From Bacteroidales bacterium (GTDB lineage Bacteria; Bacteroidota; Bacteroidia; Bacteroidales; F082): a stretch of 47,674 bases of DNA. The stretch lies in NCBI GenBank assembly GCA_016936355.1, contig JAFGYB010000014.1, forward strand, positions 1 through 47,674, read 5' to 3'. The position numbers and the translations under genes were made by a program. Under the pieces are notes generated by a model that saw nothing but the letters and a program-made list of their open reading frames with translations, did not search any database and was not told the DNA's origin. Positions 26,126-34,529 of this stretch are shown one piece after another. Numbering within the stretch: position 1 is the first letter of the stretch; every line of letters starts with the position of its first letter.

Positions 26126-26494
26126 TTAAAGTGTGATCGAAAGGACATTTAATGCGTTTTTTGAATCATACGAATAGTCCAAACTTTCGGCCAGTGTATT
26201 GACCAGCACCAATCCCAGCCCCCCGTACTGCAGGTCTTCCACAGGTGCCGTTTCCGGTTTGGTAGGCCGGGTCGGATCAAACTTCTCGGCCTGATAACTG
26301 ATTTTAATCATCAGCTTTTCCCCTTGTCGGGACAGATCCAGATCAAACTCAGTAGCCCGGGAATACTGAAAAAGATTCACAACCAGCTCTTCGCAGATCA
26401 GGTTCACTTTAAAGCAGCTGTTATCCGAAAGCCCCTGTATCGAACAAAAACGCCCGATGGCTGCAAAAGTCTCTTCCAATGAATGTAACTTCAT
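26126..26494 (-). CDS. RsbW/SpoIIAB-like ATP-binding regulator, degenerate G1 box
   Basis: 122 residues, a single HATPase_c_2-type domain. The N-box KVNLICEELVVNLFQYS keeps Glu36 and Asn40, and GGLGLVLVNTLAESLDY matches the G2 region. The G1 box, normally D-x-G-x-P-F-D-P, reads SYQAEKFDP (about 66-74), so its Asp and Gly are missing. Known homologues phosphorylate a STAS protein and bind a sigma factor or another target; whether this one still hydrolyses ATP is uncertain. It lies 6 bases after the STAS gene and directly before the phosphatase, the standard partner-switch set. Confidence 0.85.
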   Translation of the reverse strand: MKLHSLEETFAAIGRFCSIQGLSDNSCFKVNLICEELVVNLFQYSRATEFDLDLSRQGEKLMIKISYQAEKFDPTRPTKPETAPVEDLQYGGLGLVLVNTLAESLDYSYDSKNALNVLSITL

Positions 26495-26500
26495 CCCTTG

Positions 26501-26803
26501 TTATTTCAGTTGTAAAAACGTCAGAAAACCGGAGATCCTGAAGATTTCCAGCACATTGTCTTTAGCTCCGGTCAGAAAGATTTCCTTTCCGGCTGCTTTG
26601 GCCGCTTTGGCACAGTGCAACACCACCTGCAATCCGGCACTGCTGATGTATTCCAATCCGTTCACATCCAGCACAACATCCGTTCCCAGCGTTTCCAAAT
26701 CAGCAGCAATGCGTTCCGAAACTTCCACCGCATTGGTTGCATCCAGCCGGTGACTAAATCTAAATACCAGCTGTTCGTTCTTTTCAATATTTACTAAAGT
26801 CAT
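26501..26803 (-). CDS. STAS-domain anti-anti-sigma factor (RsbV/SpoIIAA-like)
   Basis: 100 residues, one STAS domain. VVLDVNGLEYISSAGLQVV carries the phosphorylation loop; Ser55 aligns with the phosphorylated serine of SpoIIAA. The start ATG overlaps the stop of the upstream LuxC-ligase fusion by 4 bases (ATGA), so translation is coupled to the biosynthetic genes. Expected to be phosphorylated by an RsbW-like kinase and dephosphorylated by the SpoIIE phosphatase encoded downstream. Confidence 0.93.
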   Translation of the reverse strand: MTLVNIEKNEQLVFRFSHRLDATNAVEVSERIAADLETLGTDVVLDVNGLEYISSAGLQVVLHCAKAAKAAGKEIFLTGAKDNVLEIFRISGFLTFLQLK

Positions 26804-29502
26804 GCCAGTTTCCTTTCGTCTTTAATGAGTGTTATCTTTCCTGTTTTCGGATTTCTTGTCAGCGTGTTGGGCGCTACCATATGCACTTTTACATCGTTGA
26901 TCAACCCGTTTTCCACCATCGTGGCCAGTTCTTTCGATAAGTTTAAGATCGCTGTTCTCACCGCTGGTGAATTGTCTTCAAACCGGTCTTCTTTGGCTTC
27001 CACCACCACCAGCAGGTTGTCCTTGTTGTTTTCCAAAGTTACAATCATTTGGAAATGTGCACTCAGATTATCAAAAGGATAAATGGCTGCGGAGATCACT
27101 TCGGGAGTAATGTTGCCGCCGCCGATGATCACAATGTCATCACTTCTCCCTAATAATTCCAGAACCCTGGTTTTCCGGCCGCAGGCACATTCCATTTCCA
27201 CCCAGCGACAAAGATCCCCCACTTCATACCGAACCGTAGGCATGAGTGTTCTTTGCAGGTTGGTCACTACAATTTTTCCGATTTCACCGGCCGTTACCGG
27301 TATGTCCGTATCCACATCCAAAATCTCCACATAGTGCAGATCTTCGTGGACATGATGCAACGCCGTGCCCACCAGATGCTCGCACTGATACCCGATGGCG
27401 CCCGTATCGTTGGTGGTGTATCCGGTGGAAGCGATCTTTTGCACACCTAACACTTTTTTCAGATATTCCCTTGATTCCTTAAACAGGTGTTCGCCGCCCA
27501 CCGATACTTTTTCGATCTTCAGGTCGATGTTTTGCACCTGAACATATTCGGCCAGCGACAACAATACCGAAGGAATGGTGATGATGGCATTGGCCCTGAA
27601 ATTGATCAGGTTTTGCACGATGGACTCCATGGGATGATTCCCACCGATGGGCAATATGGTAGCTCCTGCATGTTCCAGGGCCTGATTGAACGACACGAAC
27701 GAAGCCCACATATTGCCGGCAAACAACAGGTTGGCCACGCGGTCGTTTTCATCGAAAATGGAAAGTTTCAACCCTTTCCCCAGACGAACTGTGTTGAAAT
27801 GCTGTTCTTCCACAGTCCGGTAAACGCTTTTTGGAGTACCGGTGGTTCCGCCGCTGGAGAACACATAGCCGCCTTTCATTTCGCCGCACAACAAACCTTC
27901 ACCCGCCGGAGGCAGGTATTTTTTATAATCAGCTCCTGTCAACAACGGCAAGTTTCTGAAAGACTCAAAATCCTCAAAAACAATTCCTTTGTATCGTTTA
28001 GAAAGTAATGGAGATTTCTCTCTTACCACATCTACTATGTTTTTTACACGGGCCAGGGTAACGGCATCCCGAACCTCATCCGGCAGATAGTCGAACGCGT
28101 CCATTTCCGGATCATACTGTTTCCACAGCGACTCAATCGGCCAGTCCATTTCCAGGTTATTCCTGCCCAGTGATACCCAGCGCACCAGTTCGCTGATGCC
28201 TTTGGAACCGTCGTGGGGCGTACCGTGTTTGCGGGTCGCCATCCGCCCGAGTTCCACAAACCGGTCAGCGCCGACCAGCGCCAGTTGTGCAGACAATTCC
28301 TTCGCCCGTTCGTCAGGGGCCAGAATGGAAACCGTTTGGATGAACTGTCCCATGGGTTCCACAATGTTGATGACTTCATCCAGCGATTTCACCGGTTTCA
28401 CAAACAGGGTCCGGTTGTGACAGGAGATTTGAAATTCCGTATGACTTTGGTACACCACGGTACTTAAACCGCTTTTCCCAAAATAATAATCGTCGTCGCC
28501 GGTAGCTTTGTTGATCTTCGCCATTTCACGCACCTTGGTAATCTCAACGGCTTCGTCTTCATAAACCGCGCCCTGCGGAATTTCATCGGCCCACACGTCC
28601 AGCGCTTTTCCGATTTCCTGCATCAGTTCCCGGGCCTGTTTTTCTCCTTCCACATACACCGTATGCGGCGACGAGCAAGCCGATTGCTCCCACATAATGG
28701 CATCGCGCGCTATCAGTTTGGCGGTTTCTTTCATCCCTTTTTTCTGCAGTTCGTTCTTGTCCACCATCACGAAACTATACTTCGGACCGTATTCGATCAG
28801 CTTGCAATGCAGTCCCAGATTTTTCCGGTAAGAGCGGATGGTATCGGCGCCACCGTAGGCCACAATGGCATCACATTCCTGTTTCAGGATGTTCTCAATT
28901 TCATCGGTACCGCCTTTCCAGTTGATGAGCGCCATGGCCTTGTGCAACACACCTGTATCATCAAAATCGCGGAGGCTCTTGGCAAACAACACCGGAAAAA
29001 CCGGATCGACAGTGGACATTTTCATGATGTTGACGTTCTTGCTTACCAGTCCCTGAATCAGGCTGTCCACACCGCCCACAAACACATTGCCGGCAGAAAC
29101 ATGGGTCACAACGCCCAGCGGTTCTGTTTTGATGTAGCCCCGGAAATCGCGGCTGTAGGCCCAGGAATTCAAATAATCTTTGTTTCCCAGATCGGAATTC
29201 AACCGGGTAATCATTCCTTCGCGGCTCAACAGCGAACACATGGTTTTGATGCCTTCCTCAATCATGGCTTTACTGAAACCAATGCGGTCGGGAAGGAATT
29301 CCAGGGCTGTCTTCCGGTAACTGTAGTCCGGGTTTTGCCAGGCATTCGACACTTTTTCAAAAACATCCAGAATACGGTCCACTCTCAACCGTGCTGTTTC
29401 TTTTTTCAATTTCTTCGCCTGCTGAACAATAGTTCTGACTTGTTCTGTTGTAACTTTATCTGTCTCTAGAAGTTCCCCAAAAACATAAAATTCAATATTC
29501 AT
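26800..29502 (-). CDS. Fusion: LuxC-like acyl-CoA/acyl-protein reductase plus PaaK-like AMP ligase
   Basis: 900 residues in two enzymes. Residues 1-about 455 are LuxC-like: VVTHVSAGNVFVGGVDSLIQG, an NADPH-binding-type core and the active-site cysteine Cys276 in WEQSACSSPHTVYVE, as in LuxC acyl-enzyme reductases that make aldehydes. After a junction near 470 comes a PaaK/phenylacetate-CoA-ligase-like adenylation domain: P-loop SSGGTTGTPKS at 549-559, TGYTTNDTGAIGYQC, the CxCG motif of this family in MECACGRKTRVLELLGRSDD, and a C-terminal NPKTGKITLI with the catalytic-type Lys. The architecture suggests activation of a carboxylic acid followed by reduction in one polypeptide. Substrate unknown. 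The following STAS start overlaps its stop. Confidence 0.9.
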   Translation of the reverse strand: MNIEFYVFGELLETDKVTTEQVRTIVQQAKKLKKETARLRVDRILDVFEKVSNAWQNPDYSYRKTALEFLPDRIGFSKAMIEEGIKTMCSLLSREGMITRLNSDLGNKDYLNSWAYSRDFRGYIKTEPLGVVTHVSAGNVFVGGVDSLIQGLVSKNVNIMKMSTVDPVFPVLFAKSLRDFDDTGVLHKAMALINWKGGTDEIENILKQECDAIVAYGGADTIRSYRKNLGLHCKLIEYGPKYSFVMVDKNELQKKGMKETAKLIARDAIMWEQSACSSPHTVYVEGEKQARELMQEIGKALDVWADEIPQGAVYEDEAVEITKVREMAKINKATGDDDYYFGKSGLSTVVYQSHTEFQISCHNRTLFVKPVKSLDEVINIVEPMGQFIQTVSILAPDERAKELSAQLALVGADRFVELGRMATRKHGTPHDGSKGISELVRWVSLGRNNLEMDWPIESLWKQYDPEMDAFDYLPDEVRDAVTLARVKNIVDVVREKSPLLSKRYKGIVFEDFESFRNLPLLTGADYKKYLPPAGEGLLCGEMKGGYVFSSGGTTGTPKSVYRTVEEQHFNTVRLGKGLKLSIFDENDRVANLLFAGNMWASFVSFNQALEHAGATILPIGGNHPMESIVQNLINFRANAIITIPSVLLSLAEYVQVQNIDLKIEKVSVGGEHLFKESREYLKKVLGVQKIASTGYTTNDTGAIGYQCEHLVGTALHHVHEDLHYVEILDVDTDIPVTAGEIGKIVVTNLQRTLMPTVRYEVGDLCRWVEMECACGRKTRVLELLGRSDDIVIIGGGNITPEVISAAIYPFDNLSAHFQMIVTLENNKDNLLVVVEAKEDRFEDNSPAVRTAILNLSKELATMVENGLINDVKVHMVAPNTLTRNPKTGKITLIKDERKLA

Positions 29503-29519
29503 CTTTACCTCCCTGTATT

Positions 29520-30656
29520 TTATTCAGAAACTGCATTCTGATGCGTTGCTTTTAACAATTCCGTAGCCGTGATGGCACAGCCTTCGTGTTTTTTCAGACC
29601 TGCCCGGCCCATCAGTTCAATGTACTGTCCGGTTCTGCCGCAGGCACAACGGGAGTGGATGATGGCATAGTCTGTGGAAAGGATCGAAAGCGCAGGTTGC
29701 GCATAATTGTACGGCGATATCACCTGTAACAGCCCTTTTTCGCCTTCCGGCAGTACTTCCATGGTGCCGGGTTTCCTTGCAAAAGCTTTGGAATAAACGG
29801 GCACATGAAAATGATGGTGTTCGCAGGTAATATAAGGCACGCCATGTTCCACAAAACCATATACATCGCGGATGCGACTTTCGTGAATACCCAGATGCCG
29901 GTCGATCAATTCGGCAAATTCATCAAAGGGAATGGACTTGTTTTCGGCCGATTTCCAGCCACCGGCAATGATCACCAAACTTTCGGGGGAGAAATTGAGC
30001 CGGATATCGTTGGCTTTCATATACAAAAGCGTATCGTAAATAAACGCCGGAAAGCCGATGACCCTTAACGGGATGTTGTCCTTCTGAAAATCGGTAAACG
30101 CAGCCACACACAGTTTTTCGTTGAAGTATGCTTTTCCGTTTTCATCGGCATCAATGGCAAATACTTTTTTGTTTTCCGGGGCAAATGTGGAATACATCTG
30201 ATGCGCATAGGCTGCTCCTTTTCCTTCGGAAACCCTTGGTGAATAGGCAAAAATGAGGTAGTTTACCTTCTGATCGGTTTCCAGTCCGTAGCTGTCCATG
30301 ATCTTTTCGCGCATCTTCGTTTGCCGGTCTTTGGAGCCTTTATCCCACGAGATGTGACTTTTCTGGCCGCTGGTTCCGCTGGACGTAAAAGTGGAAACAA
30401 TTTCCTTTTGATCCACAGAAAGGAAATCGTACCACTTGAAAGCATCCACCAGAAAATGCGGAATACGGTACACCTCATCCACGGTTTGCACACTTTCGAT
30501 GGTAAAACCCTCATCATCGCACAGCTTTTTGTATACCGTGTTGTGCTGATAATGGAAAGCGAAGGCTTCTTTCACTGCCGCCAGAAACAGTTCGTCTGCT
30601 TCTTTGGTGTGGTTCAGCGCGTCTTTCAATTCGAAAAGTTTGTCTAAGTAGTTCAT
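29520..30656 (-). CDS. LuxE-like acyl-protein synthetase
   Basis: 378 residues. Adenylation P-loop TFTSSGTSGQKSHISWD at about 89-105, a DVYGFVEHGVPYITCEHHHFH core, CACGRTGQYIELMGRAG, and a cysteine at 360 (KHEGCAITATELL). Vibrio LuxE enzymes carry their acyl-accepting cysteine near the C-terminus at about this position, and 378 residues is also the LuxE length. By analogy it would activate a fatty acid with ATP, hold it as a thioester and hand it to LuxC. It overlaps the preceding ligase gene by 4 bases and lies 17 bases before the LuxC fusion. Confidence 0.88.
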   Translation of the reverse strand: MNYLDKLFELKDALNHTKEADELFLAAVKEAFAFHYQHNTVYKKLCDDEGFTIESVQTVDEVYRIPHFLVDAFKWYDFLSVDQKEIVSTFTSSGTSGQKSHISWDKGSKDRQTKMREKIMDSYGLETDQKVNYLIFAYSPRVSEGKGAAYAHQMYSTFAPENKKVFAIDADENGKAYFNEKLCVAAFTDFQKDNIPLRVIGFPAFIYDTLLYMKANDIRLNFSPESLVIIAGGWKSAENKSIPFDEFAELIDRHLGIHESRIRDVYGFVEHGVPYITCEHHHFHVPVYSKAFARKPGTMEVLPEGEKGLLQVISPYNYAQPALSILSTDYAIIHSRCACGRTGQYIELMGRAGLKKHEGCAITATELLKATHQNAVSE

Positions 30657-31966
30657 TTGTCCCCCTTTACTCTTTTATCGTTTAAACGTTTTACTTTCCC
30701 GGTGATGGGACTGCGTGGCAGCGCGCCCAGTTTCTCAAATTCCACATTCAGAATCACCAGTCCCATTTCTTCACCCACCTTGATATCGTTGATGTTTGTT
30801 TCAATATTTTTCTTGATTTTTTCCGTTACCTGACGGGATTTTTCGATGTCGGAAGATTCTATTTTCAGCACAATATTCAGTTTGGCATCACTGATGTCTT
30901 CCAGCTCAAACTGATAATTAGCGCTGATGCCATGGGTGGAAACAAATTCGGAAAAGGATTTTTCCACCACATCCATGGAGATATAGGCTCCGCCGATTTT
31001 GAAATCATCACCGGCCCGGCCTTCGATGATAAACACCGGATTGTGATCGCCGCAGGAACAGGTTTTGTCCGTCCATTGGGCCACATCCCCGATGCGATAG
31101 CGGATGATGGGTTGCGATATTCGTTCCAGATTGGTGATGAGCACTTCGCCTGTTTCCCCCGGTTTACAGACTCTGTCTTCCTCGAAGTTGTAAATTTCAA
31201 CGAACTGGAAATCCGTAGGCAGATGGTATTCGCTGGAAGCACATTCGTCGCACTGGTAACCGATCAGACCACAGTCGGCACTGGTATAAGCCAGCGACTC
31301 AATGCGCACACCGGGAAAGGCTTTTTTCAGGTGGTTGCGGATCATTTCACTCATGTGTTCCCCGGCATAGCCGATCAGTTTCACAAAGTCCACCTTCAGG
31401 TTCTGTTGCAGTATCATGTCCGCCAGGATCACGAATACCGTAGGAAGGCTCAGCAATACCGTGGGTTTGAACTCCATGATGTAGTGCAGCATCTTATCAA
31501 ACTCAATGTTGGCTGAAATCGGTAAATGGGTCGCCCCGATCAGCCGGATGTTGTCGTGGAGCGCCACAAAAGACGGCCACAAACTGCCGGCAACGAAGAG
31601 ATTTGCGACTACATCTTCTTCATTGATACCGATCAGCCGCAGGGCATCTGCCTGTCGTTCCAGGAATTTGCCCCATTCTCCATACGTGAGCATGGTATAC
31701 CGTGCCAGACCGGCAGAACCGCCCGTGGAAGTAATGATGGCTTCCTTCAGCGGCAATTCCAGGGTCAGCATTCGGGTGGATTTGGGATAGCTGTTGTTGA
31801 ACAGCTCATCTTTGGAAAGGATGGGCACTTGGAGCCAGTCCTCATACGATGAAATGGAATTCAGCGCCTGATACTTTTCCGCATAAAAGGGCGAATTTTT
31901 CCTGGCAACATTGAATACCTCAATGGCCTTGTGCAAGGATGCTTCTTTTGTTATTTGACCAAACAT
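30653..31966 (-). CDS. PaaK-like AMP-forming ligase
   Basis: 437 residues of the phenylacetate-CoA-ligase-like branch. P-loop STGGSAGLARY at about 80-90, AYTSADCGLIGYQCDECASSEYH, GETGEVLITNLERISQPIIRYRIGD, TCSCGDHNPVFIIEGRAGDDFKIGG and a C-terminal SPITGKVKRLND bearing the late lysine. It resembles the ligase half of the LuxC fusion in layout and motif order. Substrate is not readable; acyl or aryl acids are plausible. It starts 2 bases after the upstream gene and overlaps luxE-like by 4 bases. Confidence 0.88.
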   Translation of the reverse strand: MFGQITKEASLHKAIEVFNVARKNSPFYAEKYQALNSISSYEDWLQVPILSKDELFNNSYPKSTRMLTLELPLKEAIITSTGGSAGLARYTMLTYGEWGKFLERQADALRLIGINEEDVVANLFVAGSLWPSFVALHDNIRLIGATHLPISANIEFDKMLHYIMEFKPTVLLSLPTVFVILADMILQQNLKVDFVKLIGYAGEHMSEMIRNHLKKAFPGVRIESLAYTSADCGLIGYQCDECASSEYHLPTDFQFVEIYNFEEDRVCKPGETGEVLITNLERISQPIIRYRIGDVAQWTDKTCSCGDHNPVFIIEGRAGDDFKIGGAYISMDVVEKSFSEFVSTHGISANYQFELEDISDAKLNIVLKIESSDIEKSRQVTEKIKKNIETNINDIKVGEEMGLVILNVEFEKLGALPRSPITGKVKRLNDKRVKGDK

Positions 31967-31968
31967 AG

Positions 31969-33318
31969 TTAACTCTTTATGGTGTGGTGTTTTGTAGCTA
32001 AATTTTTACTGGATATGGATTCGGTCTTCACCTGCACCAGATCCTCACTGACTGCGGCTGAAAGCCGGTCGTATTTGGCGTTGAACTCGTTGGAAGAGGT
32101 TTTCAGGAAACCAATCAGGGCTTTCTGATATTTCTTAGCCAGTCCTTCTTTTTCTTCAATCACAAACACGGTGAATTCCAGAAATTCCACTGCATTCTTT
32201 TCTGTTTTCTGAACCTCATACAATCCACCGTACAGATAGGTTTCGTCCAGCGAATTCAGAAAATCACCGCTGGAATAAATGTTCAGATTGGTGCCGTAAA
32301 ACACTACTGCATCACTGGTTCGGCCAAATACATACAACAGTTCTTCGGGCAATTCCTTTAAAACAGTTTTCGGCACACCTGCCTGTTTCAGTGTTTCTTT
32401 TTGAATGATCCCACCGGTGTCTTTTGTGTTGTAGCGGATGAGGGGAACAAACTGATCCTTGGTAACAATCAGGTGGTTGTCCACCGTTTCCAGATAGGCG
32501 TGTTCATTTTTCTCAAAGAGCATGGGCGGATTCTCATCCTGAAACAGTCGGGCTGACATCATGGGGTTGTTGTTGAGATATTTCCGCAACAGGATGGTTC
32601 CCCGGCTTTCGATGCCCAGATCGCCGGTATCGGCGGAACCGTACCCTGTTTTCGCTACATACACATTGTCCGGATCGTGGCCGAATTTTTTCGCCACACT
32701 GATCCGGAAATTTTCGGTAAAATATTCGCCCACCACCGGGAAGTAGATCTTCCCGTTCAGCAATTCTTTTTCCTCTCTTAGCAGCGAATAAATGATGCTG
32801 ATGCTGGACGGGTTGGTCACCCAGACAATCTGTTCGAACAGAGGTCCGAAATCTTGGGCAATGTGTACCGACTCTTTCAGGTCAATACCGGGCGTAGCGG
32901 TCACAATTCCGTCCATTTTTCCCGCCAGACTCCGGAATGCACAGGCCAGCTGCATCCCGCCGATCCAGGTGCCCAGTGCCAGTGAAACCAGGATCAGTGT
33001 GGATTTTTTATCGATGGAATAGTCGTCGATCAACAGTTGTTTCACGGCTTCTATATACGCTGCTTCGTCCTCCGACTGTTTCAGCCACAACACACTGCCG
33101 CTTTTGGAAAACCCGCTGGAAGCCCCGATCAGAAAACATTTATCAAAAGAGTTTTCCCTGATCAGTTCCCGAATGGGATAGGTCAGCAAATAATTCTGCT
33201 TGTCGCAAAACGGAATATCCTCCCAGTCTTTTACTTCTGTCAGCTGGTGTTCAGAAAGAAATCGTTCATAACCCGGAACTGTTTTTCGCACGTTTTCAAA
33301 CAAAGCAAATCGATCCAT
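31969..33318 (-). CDS. Divergent PaaK/LuxE-related ligase-like protein
   Basis: 449 residues. The overall layout is that of the neighbouring adenylating enzymes: ELIRENSFDKCFLIGASSGFSKSGS where the P-loop should be (65-75), TGYGSADTGDLGIESRG, RYNTKDTGGI and LLYVFGRTSDAVVFYG. The P-loop is altered, and the CxCG motif shared by the three other ligases of the operon is absent. It may use an unusual substrate, act as a transferase, or have lost adenylation activity. Starts 11 bases after the MFS gene. Family assignment moderately sure, reaction not. Confidence 0.75.
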   Translation of the reverse strand: MDRFALFENVRKTVPGYERFLSEHQLTEVKDWEDIPFCDKQNYLLTYPIRELIRENSFDKCFLIGASSGFSKSGSVLWLKQSEDEAAYIEAVKQLLIDDYSIDKKSTLILVSLALGTWIGGMQLACAFRSLAGKMDGIVTATPGIDLKESVHIAQDFGPLFEQIVWVTNPSSISIIYSLLREEKELLNGKIYFPVVGEYFTENFRISVAKKFGHDPDNVYVAKTGYGSADTGDLGIESRGTILLRKYLNNNPMMSARLFQDENPPMLFEKNEHAYLETVDNHLIVTKDQFVPLIRYNTKDTGGIIQKETLKQAGVPKTVLKELPEELLYVFGRTSDAVVFYGTNLNIYSSGDFLNSLDETYLYGGLYEVQKTEKNAVEFLEFTVFVIEEKEGLAKKYQKALIGFLKTSSNEFNAKYDRLSAAVSEDLVQVKTESISSKNLATKHHTIKS

Positions 33319-33329
33319 AATTCAGTTTT

Positions 33330-34529
33330 TTAGGTTGCTTCCAATTTTGTTTCACTGTTCAGTTCTTTCAACCGGAACACTCCGATGGCACTGAGCAGAA
33401 TAATGACTCCGCTGAGGATGTAGACATGAAAGGCCCCGATGTAATTCATCACGGCACCCATCACCCCGTAACTGATCGGCTGCAGGGAAAGGGAAACGGC
33501 AATGATCAGCGACATAATCTTCCCCAGTGACGCCCCCGGCAAGCGGATCTGGTACAACGACAACAGGGTGATGTTAAACAGGTTGAGGGTAAATCCGATG
33601 ATAAACATCACGACCAACTGCGGAATCAGTGACGGCGTAAATCCGGCAACAATGAACGCTGCGCCCATGGCCACAAACGAAGACGATAAAACCAGGCTGG
33701 GCTTTGCCTTCAGCTTAACGGCCGACAGGAACAGGGAACCCGTCAGCATGCCGGCACCAATGGCCGCCATCAGATAAGCGATTTCTTTCACATTGGCTTT
33801 GGCGATGACAGGAATGATGATGGTCAGGGACGAGAAAAAGAAATTCACTACGGCGATCCGCACAATCATTTTGTGCACGATGGCGTACTGCTTAACCAGA
33901 CGGAATCCGGTTTTAATGTCTTCCAACAACGGAGTTGATGCCTCTTTGACAGCAAATTTAATGTCTTTGATGTTGAGCAAAAACAACACGGAAATCAAAA
34001 ATAAGACACCGGCCCCCATAAAAGCATGGGTTACGCCCAACACAGCAATCAGTGCCGATCCAAACAACGGACCAATGATGGAACTGGCGCTTCCGCTGAT
34101 CTGTTCTATGGCATTGGCCTGCGTGATTTGTTCTTCCTTCACCAGAGAGGGAATGATGGCCAGTGAGGCCGGGTTAAAAAACGCAGAAGCTATGGAGATG
34201 CCCGCCGTTCCCACGATCAACAAGGTAGTGTCCAGCCGGTTGATCGCATACAAATAAGCAAAAACAGATACTACTAACATTCGTGTAAAATCGGCCAGCA
34301 TCATGGTCGCCACTTTGTTGTGCCGGTCCACCATACTGCCCGAAAAAGGAGAAATCAATACGGACGGCAGGGAAGCAGCAATCATGGCCAGACCTACAAT
34401 CAGTGTGGAATTCGTCCACTTGTAAATAATCCAGATCAGGATCAGTGAATGCATCCGGGACGCCAGCTGGGAGGCAATGGTGGCGATCCAGAACCGCAGA
34501 AAAACCGTATTGTTTTTAAAGAGACTCAT
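33330..34529 (-). CDS. MFS transporter (EntS/MFS_3-like exporter)
   Basis: 399 residues with about 12 membrane segments. The TM2-3 loop signature reads GSMVDRHNKVATMMLADFTR, close to the G-x-x-x-D-R-x-x-R/K motif of drug and siderophore exporters. MFS_3-type proteins usually export small amphipathic molecules. Its place in the operon, between the regulatory fusion and the ligases, suggests that it exports the pathway product. Start and preceding stop share a base (TGATG). Confidence 0.88.
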   Translation of the reverse strand: MSLFKNNTVFLRFWIATIASQLASRMHSLILIWIIYKWTNSTLIVGLAMIAASLPSVLISPFSGSMVDRHNKVATMMLADFTRMLVVSVFAYLYAINRLDTTLLIVGTAGISIASAFFNPASLAIIPSLVKEEQITQANAIEQISGSASSIIGPLFGSALIAVLGVTHAFMGAGVLFLISVLFLLNIKDIKFAVKEASTPLLEDIKTGFRLVKQYAIVHKMIVRIAVVNFFFSSLTIIIPVIAKANVKEIAYLMAAIGAGMLTGSLFLSAVKLKAKPSLVLSSSFVAMGAAFIVAGFTPSLIPQLVVMFIIGFTLNLFNITLLSLYQIRLPGASLGKIMSLIIAVSLSLQPISYGVMGAVMNYIGAFHVYILSGVIILLSAIGVFRLKELNSETKLEAT

